Shown here in pieces: positions 42,249 through 51,496 of a stretch of DNA of 64,000 nt (position 1 is the stretch's first letter; each line of letters opens with the position of its first letter). This stretch comes from JAFDWI01 sp964544305. GTDB lineage: Bacteria; Actinomycetota; Acidimicrobiia; Acidimicrobiales; Iamiaceae. The position numbers and the translations under genes are program-made. The notes beneath the pieces are model-generated. The model made no database searches. It was not told the origin of the DNA and worked only from the letters and a program-made list of their open reading frames with translations. The DNA lies in assembly GCA_964544305.1 (NCBI GenBank), contig CAZJAZ010000004.1:62001-126000 (forward strand). The letters run 5' to 3'.

Positions 42249-43447
42249 TTGCGAGGCACCTGCACCCACGGGAGGTCTTTGTCTACTCGGGGTTCACCGG
42301 GCATACCGAGCACACGTTCGGAAATGATGTTGCGCTGAATCTCAGACGTCCCTCCTTCAATTGAGTTCGCTCGGGAGCGCAAAAACATTTTGCGTGAGGT
42401 GCCAGGCCCGCCTACGAGCCCGAGGGTTTCCGCGCGTCGCATTGTGTAGTCATAATCAACGAGAGCCTCTGCCCCAAGCAGGTTCACACAAAACGCGTAG
42501 ATTGCCATGTTGATCTCTGCGAACGCCAACTTCGCGATCGAACCTTCTGGACCTGGGTTTCCGGCTTTGCGATTCTGTGACGCACGAATATTGGTGAGCC
42601 GCAATGTTTCGGCAGCACACCAAAGTTGCATGAGCCGGTCACGCGCGACAGGGTTGTGGTCCACAAAGGGGTCTTCTTTCCAAATACGAACGGCCTCCGC
42701 GATCGAACCCGAGCCCCGCGGGGGCACCCCACCGCCACCGCCGCCAATGGTTGTCCGCTCGTTCGACAGTGTCGTCATCGCGACTCGCCATCCTTCACCG
42801 ACGTCACCGATTCGATCCGAGTCAGGTACTCGCACATCAGTGAGGTAGACCTCGTTGAACTCAGCTTCACCGGTTATTTGCCGTAATGGTCGAACCTCGA
42901 CGCCCGGCGCGTGCATGTCGAGCGCAAAATAGGTCAAGCCTTTGTGTTTGGGGACGTCAGGGTCGGTACGGGTGACCAGCATGCCTCGGTCGGCGAGGTG
43001 CGCCCCCGTGTTCCACACTTTTTGGCCGTTGATCACCCACTCGTCGCCATCGCGCACCGCACGACACGCGAGTCCTGCTAGGTCTGAACCAGCGCCCGGT
43101 TCGGAAAACAATTGACACCACACGTCCTCGGCGGTGAAGGCTCTACGCAAACGTGCTTGGCGCAGTTCATCTGATCCGTGGGTAACCATGGTCGGACCCG
43201 CCATGGTGATCCCAAAGAAGTGACGGTGGTCGGCTGAACGGGCACCGGCCTTGGACAGCTCGGTGTCCACAATCCGCTGCAATCCCGCGGGAAGACCCAA
43301 ACCGCCCCAACCCTCGGGGAAGTGAACCCACGCAAGGCCCGCATCAAATTGGGCCCCGCGCAGCGCGTCTTGAGACACGATCGATGGGTCAACTCGGCCG
43401 AGAAGATCGGCTACTTTCCCACGCACCAGTTCTTCGTTATCGCTCAT
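42245..43447 (-). CDS. Acyl-CoA dehydrogenase (FadE-like, second copy)
   Basis: 400 residues with WCQLFSEPGAGSDLAGL, VINGQKVWNTGAH, LTYFALDMHAPGVEVRPL and the ending EGGTSEIQRNIISERVLGMPG. It is a homologue of the gene at 40.1 kb but lacks the long middle linker, having a short Gly-rich loop instead. ATG 43447 (MSDNEELV) is chosen over a longer open frame that would enter the spacer with the GGDEF gene. Divergent from that gene. Acyl substrate unknown. Confidence 0.92.
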   Translation of the reverse strand: MSDNEELVRGKVADLLGRVDPSIVSQDALRGAQFDAGLAWVHFPEGWGGLGLPAGLQRIVDTELSKAGARSADHRHFFGITMAGPTMVTHGSDELRQARLRRAFTAEDVWCQLFSEPGAGSDLAGLACRAVRDGDEWVINGQKVWNTGAHLADRGMLVTRTDPDVPKHKGLTYFALDMHAPGVEVRPLRQITGEAEFNEVYLTDVRVPDSDRIGDVGEGWRVAMTTLSNERTTIGGGGGGVPPRGSGSIAEAVRIWKEDPFVDHNPVARDRLMQLWCAAETLRLTNIRASQNRKAGNPGPEGSIAKLAFAEINMAIYAFCVNLLGAEALVDYDYTMRRAETLGLVGGPGTSRKMFLRSRANSIEGGTSEIQRNIISERVLGMPGEPRVDKDLPWVQVPRN

Positions 43448-43560
43448 GGCCTTCACCGTAGACGCGTGAGCGCCCCCGCCTGCTGCTAGGTCCCGATGGC
43501 AAAGTCCTACCCAAACTGCAATACTGACAATGCAATTCGGGGAAGCGTCGGAGGAGATAC

Positions 43561-44844
43561 ATGGAAGAAGCAGCACCATCTCCCCCCGATGAACTGACCT
43601 TGTACCGGTCAATCGTAGAAGGTATGCCCGACCTCGCTGTTGCTTTCACCGACGACGGGACCGTTGTATTTGCGAACACAGCAATTGAGCAATTGCTTGG
43701 TATGACACCCACGTCGGTCGTGGGCACCAACGTGCTCAACTACATGCATCCCGACGATCTTGACCGTGCTGTGCGAAGTCTGACACTCAACAGCGAGCAT
43801 GGGTCTTCCCCTGGCGTTACGTCATTTCGCCTTCGCAACGCCCAAGGTGACTGGTCTCACGTGGATATGACCGGTGGACACGCGACCGACGACGGCCAGC
43901 GTTCGTTGTATACCTCGTTCAGCCGGCCTGCTGATGCTCGATTCGCGATGCGCGAGACCCTTCACCGACTGCTCGGGAGCTCACCGTTGACCGAAACACT
44001 ACGACCGGTTTGCGACAACTTTGAATGGAATGCCAACGGATCCCAGGTCGGCATCAGCTGGGTCGACGCGTCGGAAATCCAGTGTGTAACGACCGGTATC
44101 GACGGACGTCTCGTTGGTGGAGAAGACCCTTGGGAACGAGCTCGCATCACTGGCACGCCGGTTATGGACTTGAGCCTCGAGCTCATCAGCGAACCACTAA
44201 GGCAGCTGGCCCTCGATGCCGGATACGGTTCGTATTGGATTGAACCCGTACCCAATCCGATGGGTGGCTTTGCGCTCGTGACCATCTGGACAAAAATTGG
44301 CGGCCGTCCACCCATCCACCATGCGCTCGCAATGGCAACGGTACACCCCATCATCGAATTGATCCTCGGATGGGTTGACCAGCAACGACGTCTCGATAGT
44401 GCCGTGTACCACGATCCTCTGACTGGCGTGGCAAATCGAGCACGAGTCTTTGAAACGTTGAGCACATGCAACGACCATGGCGCTGTTCTTTACTGTGACC
44501 TCGACCATTTCAAACCGATCAACGACACGTACGGGCACCGTGCCGGCGATGAGCTACTCCAGCAGTTCGCGGCAAGGCTTCAATCATGCGTTCGAGGGGA
44601 CGATCTCGTGGCCCGCTTGGGTGGCGATGAGTTTGTCATTCTGTGTTACGGAGGAACGGCCGAAATAGCTGAAGCAATTGCAGCGCGCATCAACGCCGCA
44701 GTTTCCAAACCATTCAAGTTGAGTAACTGCACCGTTGACGTGCAGGTGTCAATCGGCATTGCCCACGATCCAAGGTGCATCACCGAAGAGACGTTGGATG
44801 CTGCCGACAAGCTGCTGTATCTCGCCAAAGGCCGTCGCGCCTGA
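43561..44844 (+). CDS. PAS-GGDEF diguanylate cyclase
   Basis: 427 residues, soluble. An N-terminal PAS domain lies at about 14-110 (VEGMPDLAVAFTDDGTVVFANTAIEQLLG), then an unclassified middle region, then a GGDEF domain from about 280. The catalytic motif GGDEF is intact at 354-358 and an inhibitory-site RGDD lies exactly five residues upstream (345-348), so it should make cyclic di-GMP and be feedback-inhibited. No EAL domain. The PAS ligand is unknown. Divergent from the acyl-CoA dehydrogenase; murJ follows after 126 bp. Confidence 0.93.
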   Translation: MEEAAPSPPDELTLYRSIVEGMPDLAVAFTDDGTVVFANTAIEQLLGMTPTSVVGTNVLNYMHPDDLDRAVRSLTLNSEHGSSPGVTSFRLRNAQGDWSHVDMTGGHATDDGQRSLYTSFSRPADARFAMRETLHRLLGSSPLTETLRPVCDNFEWNANGSQVGISWVDASEIQCVTTGIDGRLVGGEDPWERARITGTPVMDLSLELISEPLRQLALDAGYGSYWIEPVPNPMGGFALVTIWTKIGGRPPIHHALAMATVHPIIELILGWVDQQRRLDSAVYHDPLTGVANRARVFETLSTCNDHGAVLYCDLDHFKPINDTYGHRAGDELLQQFAARLQSCVRGDDLVARLGGDEFVILCYGGTAEIAEAIAARINAAVSKPFKLSNCTVDVQVSIGIAHDPRCITEETLDAADKLLYLAKGRRA

Positions 44845-44970
44845 ACGAAGGAGAGAACACCGGCGATGTCGTGAATCAGTGATCCAGGCTGTCGTCGTTG
44901 CGCCCGGCATTTGCGGCAGACGGGCGAGCGCCCCACCGTTTCAACGGCGCGCTACTAGCCTTGCGTCATC

Positions 44971-46614
44971 ATGGTCGAACCCGAAACGAACGACATCCCG
45001 TCTGGTTCGACAGAACCTCGTCGTGCCGCGCTCGGTCGGGCGGCCATGGTCATCACCGCATGTAACTTGGCGTCCCGTATCACCGGCTTTGTGCGCGTCA
45101 TTGCGGTGGCCGGAGCGCTTGGGATTGCGTTTCTTGGAGACGCGTATCAGCGGGCCAACGAAGTATCGAACGTGCTCTTTGAGTTGCTCATCGGCGGATT
45201 GCTGTTCTCGGTACTTGTACCGAGCTTTGTCGAGATGCTTGACCAGAATCCACATGACGCCCGACGCTTAGGTTCGGTACTTGCAACACGCGGGACGGTG
45301 ATGGTGAGTGCGCTCGCCGTAATCGGCATGATCGGTAGCGGTTGGGTCATGAGAGTCTTGACCCTTGGCGTGCCCGAAAAGGTCCGAGCAGAACAGATTG
45401 CGCTGGGCTCGTTCCTATTGTGGTTCATCATGCCGCAACTCGTGTTCTATGCGCTCGGGGCGGTAGCAAGCGCCCTGTTGCAAGCTGATCACCGGTTCTT
45501 GGCGACATCGATCGCTCCGTTGTTCAACAACGTGGTGGTGACGATCACGATGGTTGTGTTTGCCGCACAACACGATCCGGCCACCGGGTTTACTTTGACC
45601 CATGGCGAAAAGATTCTCCTCGGCGCGGGCACGTTGGCAGGGACGATCGCCATGACGATTGTGCCGTTTGTCGCGTTATGGAAAGCAAAGATGAGCTTGC
45701 GGCCACAATGGTCAGCAAAGGGGTTGGGCTTGCGGTCGTTGGTTCACCGAGGAGCGTGGGCTGCAGGGCACGTCGGATTAAACGAAGTGTTGATCTTGGT
45801 AACGATCGTTTTGGCTGGGCGCGTTGATGGTGGCGTGATTGCATACAAGACCGCGTTCATGTTCTTCTTGCTGCCACACGCACTTCTCGCATATCCGATC
45901 TTCACCGCACTTTTTCCGCGCTTGTCAAAACGTGCCGCGGCGAATAACCGTCCGGCGTTCGCGGCGGATCTCCGCCTTGGTATGCGGTCAATTATTACGT
46001 TGTTGTTACCCGCAAGTGGCTTACTCGGAGCGGTTGCTGCTCCGACGCTTTCGCTCGTACAGGTCGGTCAACTCGACAACGCTGGCGCTCGCCTCGTGGC
46101 GTTCGTGTTGTGCGGCTATCTGGTTGGGCTTAGCGCCTACAGTGTCTTTTTCTTACTCACGCGTGCGAGTTATGCGGTTGGCGATGCAAAAAGTCCGACA
46201 ATCGTGAACTTGGTCGCGACGTTGTTCGCGATTGCGGGAATGGGGGTGGGAAGTGCGTTTGTGCACGGCACATCGTTGCTGGTGCTGTTTGGTTTGTTCC
46301 AAGCGGCGGCTCTCGTTGGTGCAGTCATTGCGTTGTCGATGATCATGCGTCGATGGATTAGCGAAGACCTTGGCGTGATCGATGCCATCGTGCGAGCACT
46401 CGGTAGCGCTCTCATCGGGACGGTCGTTGCGTTGGTGTTGGCCAACCGGATTGGATGGCAAACGCGCTCGCATGCGCTAGTGGCGAGCATCGTGAGTGGT
46501 GGGGTTGGCGTGATTGTTATTGTCGGCGTGCTTTGGTTGTTGCGCAGCCCCGAAATTGTTGCCGTGCGCGACATGCTGGTGAGACGAGTCGGGAAGCGGG
46601 GCGTACAGGTATGA
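44971..46614 (+). CDS. murJ: Lipid II flippase MurJ (MviN family)
   Basis: 547 residues with about 14 membrane helices. The MviN/MurJ start ITACNLASRITGFVRVIAVAGALG and the DAYQRANEVSNVLFELLIGGLLFSVLVPSF segment (cytosolic cleft) are typical. It flips undecaprenyl-linked peptidoglycan precursor to the outer face. The last four bases overlap the next gene (ATGA 46611-46614). Here murJ heads an operon of putative polymer-assembly membrane proteins, so a role for a different undecaprenyl-linked glycan cannot be excluded. Confidence 0.9.
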   Translation: MVEPETNDIPSGSTEPRRAALGRAAMVITACNLASRITGFVRVIAVAGALGIAFLGDAYQRANEVSNVLFELLIGGLLFSVLVPSFVEMLDQNPHDARRLGSVLATRGTVMVSALAVIGMIGSGWVMRVLTLGVPEKVRAEQIALGSFLLWFIMPQLVFYALGAVASALLQADHRFLATSIAPLFNNVVVTITMVVFAAQHDPATGFTLTHGEKILLGAGTLAGTIAMTIVPFVALWKAKMSLRPQWSAKGLGLRSLVHRGAWAAGHVGLNEVLILVTIVLAGRVDGGVIAYKTAFMFFLLPHALLAYPIFTALFPRLSKRAAANNRPAFAADLRLGMRSIITLLLPASGLLGAVAAPTLSLVQVGQLDNAGARLVAFVLCGYLVGLSAYSVFFLLTRASYAVGDAKSPTIVNLVATLFAIAGMGVGSAFVHGTSLLVLFGLFQAAALVGAVIALSMIMRRWISEDLGVIDAIVRALGSALIGTVVALVLANRIGWQTRSHALVASIVSGGVGVIVIVGVLWLLRSPEIVAVRDMLVRRVGKRGVQV

Positions 46615-48599
46615 CTCGGCCCTTCCGGATCGCCTTGATCGCGTTGATCGTATTGGTGATGGTGGCTTCTTGGTGGACGAGCGACCTGGGACAAACAAGT
46701 GGTCGAAACGCCTTGCCGACCGCAAACAAGGTGCTCATTGTTGGTGTCCCAAATCTGGACCTTTCCGATGTGAATGCGTCGGCTATGCCAAATTTGTATC
46801 GGCTGTCTCAGCGCGGGGTGATTGGTGCGATACGTGTGAAGACCGGTGGAGTTCGACCGGTTGCCGCTGAGGCGTATGCGTCGCTTGGTGCTGGCATGAT
46901 TCTCGCGACGGGCTCGGCTGGCTCGCTTGCTCTTGACGACTCTGAGTCACAGAATGGCCTCTCCGCGCGCCAGAACCAGATAATCCGNNNNNNNNNNNNN
47001 NNNNNNNNNNNNNNNNNNNNNNNNNNNNNNNNNNNNNNNNNNNNNNNNNNNNNNNNNNNNNNNNNNNNNNNNNNNNNNNNNNNNNNNGTTGTCGTTGTTG
47101 ACCCAGGCGAGACAGCGCGTGCTGCCGCGTATCGAACCTTTCAGACTCCAAGTGAACGACAGGCGACTCGACAACGTGCCCTTGCCCGCACAGATCTGAT
47201 CATTTCTGACGTGGCACGCCACTTGCCTTCGCGAACATTCATGATGGTCATCGGCGTGACCCCATCGTCAAGCCCATTTGGGATGACCCCGATGCTTGTT
47301 TATGGAAATGGTGTAGGGCCGGGAATTCTTGCGTCGCCTTCGACACATCGATCAGGGATTGCCACCATTACCGACCTTGCCCCAACCGTTCTATCTGTGC
47401 TCCAAGTAAAGCAGCCACCAGCGATGCAAGGCAGTGCGCTGCGCGTGAATCCGGGTCCGTCAGATTGGGCTGGATTGGCAAATCTCGACACGCTGCTCAC
47501 CGCACGCTCAACAGCGTTACCGGCAATGCGAATGGTTTTTATTGTCGCCCAGGTGTTCATCTTTCTTGGTGCGCTCGTCTTATTGCGATATCGGCGTCCA
47601 GATAGACGTGGCAAACGAGTCCTTGAGGTGCTTGCGTTAAGTTGTGCGGCTTGGCCACTTGCCACGTTTCTCTTGCGGTTGACAAAAGTGACGAGTTCAC
47701 TCGGTTTCGTGGCGATACCGGTTTCATGGGGCATCTCGATTTTGCTTGCATTGTTGGCCCAGCGTTTCCGCCGGAGCGCGCTTGACCCATTGCTCGTGAT
47801 TTGTGGAGCGACACTCGCACTCTTAGTTTTTGACCTTGCGACCGGCGGGCATTTGGTCTTAGGAAGTTATTTTGGCAGCGCTCCCAACGTCGGCTTCCGC
47901 TTTTTTGGCACCGACAATGCCGTGTTTGCCATTCTTGCGACCTGCGCGATCGTGGTGTGTTGTGCGCTTTGTGATCGGGCGCGTGATCAGTTGTGGCTGG
48001 TTGGAACGATTGCATTGGTTGCGGTGCTTGTTGATGGTGCTCCGTGGATGGGTGCCGATGTGGGCGGTGTGCTCACGCTTGTTCCCGTGCTCGCTGTGAT
48101 GGTTTGGGTCCTTGCGGGGCAAGCGCTCAAGTGGCGGTATCTGATTGTGGCGTTTGCGGCGAGCGCGGTGACGCTGGCGATCGCGGTCGCGGTTGATGCG
48201 GCACGCCCCGCAACAAGCCGCACCCATATCGGACGGTTCTTTCTCGAAACAGGTCACGGCGATCACGCGTTGTTGACCTCAACCATTGCCCAGAAATGGA
48301 ATGATTCGATGGCGGTGCTTTGGCAAAGTAACTGGTCGTGGGCGATCCCAATCGTTGCGATCTATGCGCTCTATGTACTGGTAGTTCCCAAAGCATGGAC
48401 GGCACTGCTGCCCATGGATAGTCCTCGTCGTGTAGGGGTCGTTGCCGCGCTGGTCTTGGGTATTGCGGGTTGGCTGCTAAATGATTCGGGGATTCTTGTC
48501 ACGGCATTGGTGTTTGTGTATTTGGGCCCCATGTTGATTTTGCTTGACGTGCGCGACGGTCCGCGGACCCAATCGCACAGCGAATTGGAGGTTGTGTGA
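46611..48599 (+). CDS. Alkaline-phosphatase-like polytopic membrane protein (interrupted by a gap)
   Basis: Starts at ATG 46611, overlapping the murJ stop. One N-terminal membrane helix is followed by an extracytosolic domain with the alkaline-phosphatase-superfamily look (VPNLDLSDVNASAMPNLYRLSQRG, TITDLAPTVLSVLQV..PPAMQG) and then about nine membrane helices. The second-half metal motif of true phosphatases (SDHG) is replaced by VIGVTPSSS. The N-run at 46988-47087 sits in the domain; comparison with the paralogue at 48596 suggests roughly 110 residues are lost, about three times the gap length. The frame continuity is therefore not proof. Function unknown. Confidence 0.75.
   Translation: MTRPFRIALIALIVLVMVASWWTSDLGQTSGRNALPTANKVLIVGVPNLDLSDVNASAMPNLYRLSQRGVIGAIRVKTGGVRPVAAEAYASLGAGMILATGSAGSLALDDSESQNGLSARQNQIIXXXXXXXXXXXXXXXXXXXXXXXXXXXXXXXXXXVVVVDPGETARAAAYRTFQTPSERQATRQRALARTDLIISDVARHLPSRTFMMVIGVTPSSSPFGMTPMLVYGNGVGPGILASPSTHRSGIATITDLAPTVLSVLQVKQPPAMQGSALRVNPGPSDWAGLANLDTLLTARSTALPAMRMVFIVAQVFIFLGALVLLRYRRPDRRGKRVLEVLALSCAAWPLATFLLRLTKVTSSLGFVAIPVSWGISILLALLAQRFRRSALDPLLVICGATLALLVFDLATGGHLVLGSYFGSAPNVGFRFFGTDNAVFAILATCAIVVCCALCDRARDQLWLVGTIALVAVLVDGAPWMGADVGGVLTLVPVLAVMVWVLAGQALKWRYLIVAFAASAVTLAIAVAVDAARPATSRTHIGRFFLETGHGDHALLTSTIAQKWNDSMAVLWQSNWSWAIPIVAIYALYVLVVPKAWTALLPMDSPRRVGVVAALVLGIAGWLLNDSGILVTALVFVYLGPMLILLDVRDGPRTQSHSELEVV
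46988..47087. other. 100-N scaffold gap (underestimates the missing length)
   Basis: The paralogue has 139 residues between LGAG..G and VTVVDPGE; here only 24 residues plus the gap are present, so about 330-350 bp are missing. Confidence 0.85.
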
Positions 48600-51496
48600 C
48601 CACCGTTGTTGCCATAGTTCCAGCAAAGGATCGCCAGGATTCGATTGCGTCGACCGTCGAGGCGCTACGTCGCTTACATTCAATCGACCGAGTGCTTGTT
48701 GTCGATGACGGCTCGACTGACGACACGACGAACGAAGCTCGACGGGCGGGAGCCCAGGTGTTGCGTTTGGCGCGTAACGTTGGGAAAGGCGATGCAATCG
48801 CGGCTGGCGTGGCCTTGGCAGACGATGCTGATGTGTACGTCCTTATTGACGCTGATGTAGGAGCGGATGCGGTTCAAGCAGAAGTTCTTCTCGCGCCGGT
48901 TCTCGCTGATGAAGCTGATTTAGTGATTGGTGTTTTGCCAGCGGCCGGAAAGCGGGGTGGTTTTGGCACGATCCGACGGTTTGCGACCTGGGGTATCCGC
49001 CGCTCATCGGGCGTTGAGGTGCGTGCTGCGTTGTCGGGTCAACGCGCGGTCAAAGCAGAGTATCTTCGCGGACTAATTGGCGCGAGCCGATTCGGTTTGG
49101 AAGTAGCGATGACGATCGACACGGCTCGTGCCGGTGGGCGTGTACTCGAAGTTGATGTTCCAATGGAGCATCGCCATACGGGCCGCAGTGTCGCTGGCTT
49201 TCGTCATCGTGCCGTGCAAGGCGCTGACATTGTGGAAGCGTTGTGGCCTCGGGTTGTTCCGGGTTTTCTTCGCCGTTCGTTGCTTGTTTGCGGGGTCGTT
49301 GGATTTCTTGCTTTGTCATTGGTGGTCTCAAGAGCGACGGCGATTCAGAGCGTTCCGGCAACGCAGCGAGCACGTCATGTCGTGATCTTTGGGATCCCAC
49401 ATCTTGGTTTTGACGACCTTGACCCGACGGTCATGCCGAATCTGACTCGGCTTTCGCAACGCGGAGCAACCGGCATGTTGACGGTTCGTACCGGTGGGGG
49501 TTCGGCTTCCGAAGATGCGTATGCAACGCTGGGCGCGGGATATCGAGTATCTGCGGGTCGCAACACCGCGCGTGCCGCAGCGCGTGACGAGTTGGTTGAA
49601 GGTTCCCCGGCGATTGATGTCGTTGAACGACGTAGCGGAAAGCGACCCAATGGTGACGTCGTTGTACCCGATGTGGCTCGTTTGTTGCGAGGTGCTGGCG
49701 CGCATGTTGATTCTCGCCCTGGGGCACTGGGGCACGCGTTGCATGAAGCGGGTCGCAAAACGGCGGTGGTGGCGAATTCGGATCGTGTTGATGCGAATGG
49801 CGACATTGATCGACGGGCACCGGCTGCTTTGGCTGTTGTTTCAAGTACCGGGGCTGTTGATAAGGGCGATGTGTCGCGTGACTTGTTGGCGGCGTCTAGT
49901 GACTTGCCCTTTGGAGAGACCGCAGATCAGAAGCGGATTTTGGCTGCGTTTCAAGACGTTGCACCCGTGGCTGATGTGACCGTGGTTGATCCTGGCGAAA
50001 CGGACCGCGCCGCGTGGTATCGCCCGGCGATGCGCAAGAGCGCCGCGAAAAATGTTCTGATCCAAGCGCTTGCTCGTACCGACTCCATACTTGGTTCAGT
50101 GGCCGCCAATTTGCCGCCTCACACGTTGCTCCTTGTTGTGGGGATGAGTCCACCCACTTCCAAAGCGGTCTTGGTCCCGATCGTTGCGGTTGGTGCCGGC
50201 GTTACACCCGGCCGGCTCGAATCGCCGTCAACAGGGCGTCCTGGTCTTATCGCGCTGACCGATGTCGCGCCGACCGTGCTCGATGCGCTGGGTGTCGCGG
50301 TGCCACCAGCCATGGTTGGCCGACCGGTTCAGTATCACGCAGTTCAACCTGACCTTGCCAAAATGCGTGCAACAAATGACCTCATTTCGAACCGGGATCA
50401 GGTCTACCCCGTCTTCCAAACGTCCTTCGTGTATTTGCAGATTTTTGTTTACCTATTTGCACTTGTGGCTTTGCTCCGCAATGACACGCCACACGTTGTC
50501 AAGCGAGTGCTTCGCTTTCTGGTCGTGGCTCTTGTCGCGGTGCCGATGTTGACCTTTGTGCTCCGGCTGATTCCCGTGACCATGTCGTGGGGAATGGGGT
50601 CAGTCCTCATGCTCTATGGGCTTGCGGGGCTGTTGGCGTGGGCGATTGCTGAGCGCGGGAAGCGTGCCAATGCCCCAATTGTTGCGGTGGCCTGGCTCGG
50701 CTTCATTTTGTTGTGCCTCGACTTGGCAACGGGTGCTCGGCTCCAAGTGTCGAGTCTCTTGGGGTATACACCAACGGTCGCTGCCAGGTTCACCGGTATT
50801 GGTAATGCGTCGTATGCGGTGCTTGCCGCGTCGACGGTCATTGTTGTTTCGTGGATGGTGGAACGGTCTGGTCGCCCGCGTGATGCCCTTTGGCCTGCCG
50901 CGGCATTGGGTGTGGTCGCAGTCGGGGTTGACGCGGCGCCGTGGCTTGGGGCTGACGTGGGCGGAATCTTGAGTCTCGTTCCCGCTCTTGGTCTCCTCCT
51001 CATTTTGTTGTCGGGCCGACGATTGAACTGGCGCACGATCGGTATAGCGCTTGGGTCGGCGGTGGCGATCTTGGCGGGAGTTGTTGCCTATGAAGCGATG
51101 CAACCGCCAGAAAGCCGGGATCATATTGGCCGTTTCTTCCTCGGTGGGGCAGGCGGCGGATCGTTCATGACAACAATTGGGCGAAAGCTTGCGACAAACA
51201 TCAGTGTGCTCATGAACTCAACCTGGTCGTATCTGATTCCACTGTGTCTCGTTGTTGTTGGCGCGATCTTTGTGCGTTGCAACGGTTGGCAGCGGATATT
51301 CCCGGCGCGTTCAGCAGCCCGTGCTGGTTTTCTTGGGATGGTTGCGGTGGCCCTGCTTGGGTATGCACTCAATGATTCGGGCGCGGTCGTTGCGGCCCTG
51401 GTGAGCGTTTTTGTCCTGGCCATGGTCGTGTTGCCTGCATTGGAGGACAATCAGCGAAACGATGAATTCCTTGACCCATTTGAGGTGACGCCATGA
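48596..51496 (+). CDS. GT2 glycosyltransferase fused to an alkaline-phosphatase-like membrane module
   Basis: 966 residues. Residues 1 to about 215 are a GT2 (GpgS/DPM1-like) glycosyltransferase with VVDDGSTDDT, a DXD in DADVGAD and an acceptor-side HRHTGRS. A membrane helix near 226-246 joins a domain paralogous to the preceding protein: FGIPHLGFDDLDPTVMPNLTRLSQRGATG, VTVVDPGETDRA, LTDVAPTVLDALGVAVPPAMVGRPV, then about nine membrane helices. The GTG at 48596 overlaps the upstream stop. The two partners could build or modify a polyprenyl-linked glycan. The alkaline-phosphatase metal motif is degenerate, so catalysis by that domain is doubtful. Confidence 0.82.
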   Translation: MTTVVAIVPAKDRQDSIASTVEALRRLHSIDRVLVVDDGSTDDTTNEARRAGAQVLRLARNVGKGDAIAAGVALADDADVYVLIDADVGADAVQAEVLLAPVLADEADLVIGVLPAAGKRGGFGTIRRFATWGIRRSSGVEVRAALSGQRAVKAEYLRGLIGASRFGLEVAMTIDTARAGGRVLEVDVPMEHRHTGRSVAGFRHRAVQGADIVEALWPRVVPGFLRRSLLVCGVVGFLALSLVVSRATAIQSVPATQRARHVVIFGIPHLGFDDLDPTVMPNLTRLSQRGATGMLTVRTGGGSASEDAYATLGAGYRVSAGRNTARAAARDELVEGSPAIDVVERRSGKRPNGDVVVPDVARLLRGAGAHVDSRPGALGHALHEAGRKTAVVANSDRVDANGDIDRRAPAALAVVSSTGAVDKGDVSRDLLAASSDLPFGETADQKRILAAFQDVAPVADVTVVDPGETDRAAWYRPAMRKSAAKNVLIQALARTDSILGSVAANLPPHTLLLVVGMSPPTSKAVLVPIVAVGAGVTPGRLESPSTGRPGLIALTDVAPTVLDALGVAVPPAMVGRPVQYHAVQPDLAKMRATNDLISNRDQVYPVFQTSFVYLQIFVYLFALVALLRNDTPHVVKRVLRFLVVALVAVPMLTFVLRLIPVTMSWGMGSVLMLYGLAGLLAWAIAERGKRANAPIVAVAWLGFILLCLDLATGARLQVSSLLGYTPTVAARFTGIGNASYAVLAASTVIVVSWMVERSGRPRDALWPAAALGVVAVGVDAAPWLGADVGGILSLVPALGLLLILLSGRRLNWRTIGIALGSAVAILAGVVAYEAMQPPESRDHIGRFFLGGAGGGSFMTTIGRKLATNISVLMNSTWSYLIPLCLVVVGAIFVRCNGWQRIFPARSAARAGFLGMVAVALLGYALNDSGAVVAALVSVFVLAMVVLPALEDNQRNDEFLDPFEVTP

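Noticed and set aside
44845..44970. tRNA or terminator between the GGDEF gene and murJ
   Set aside because: Only weak, broken stems are visible; nothing matches a tRNA.
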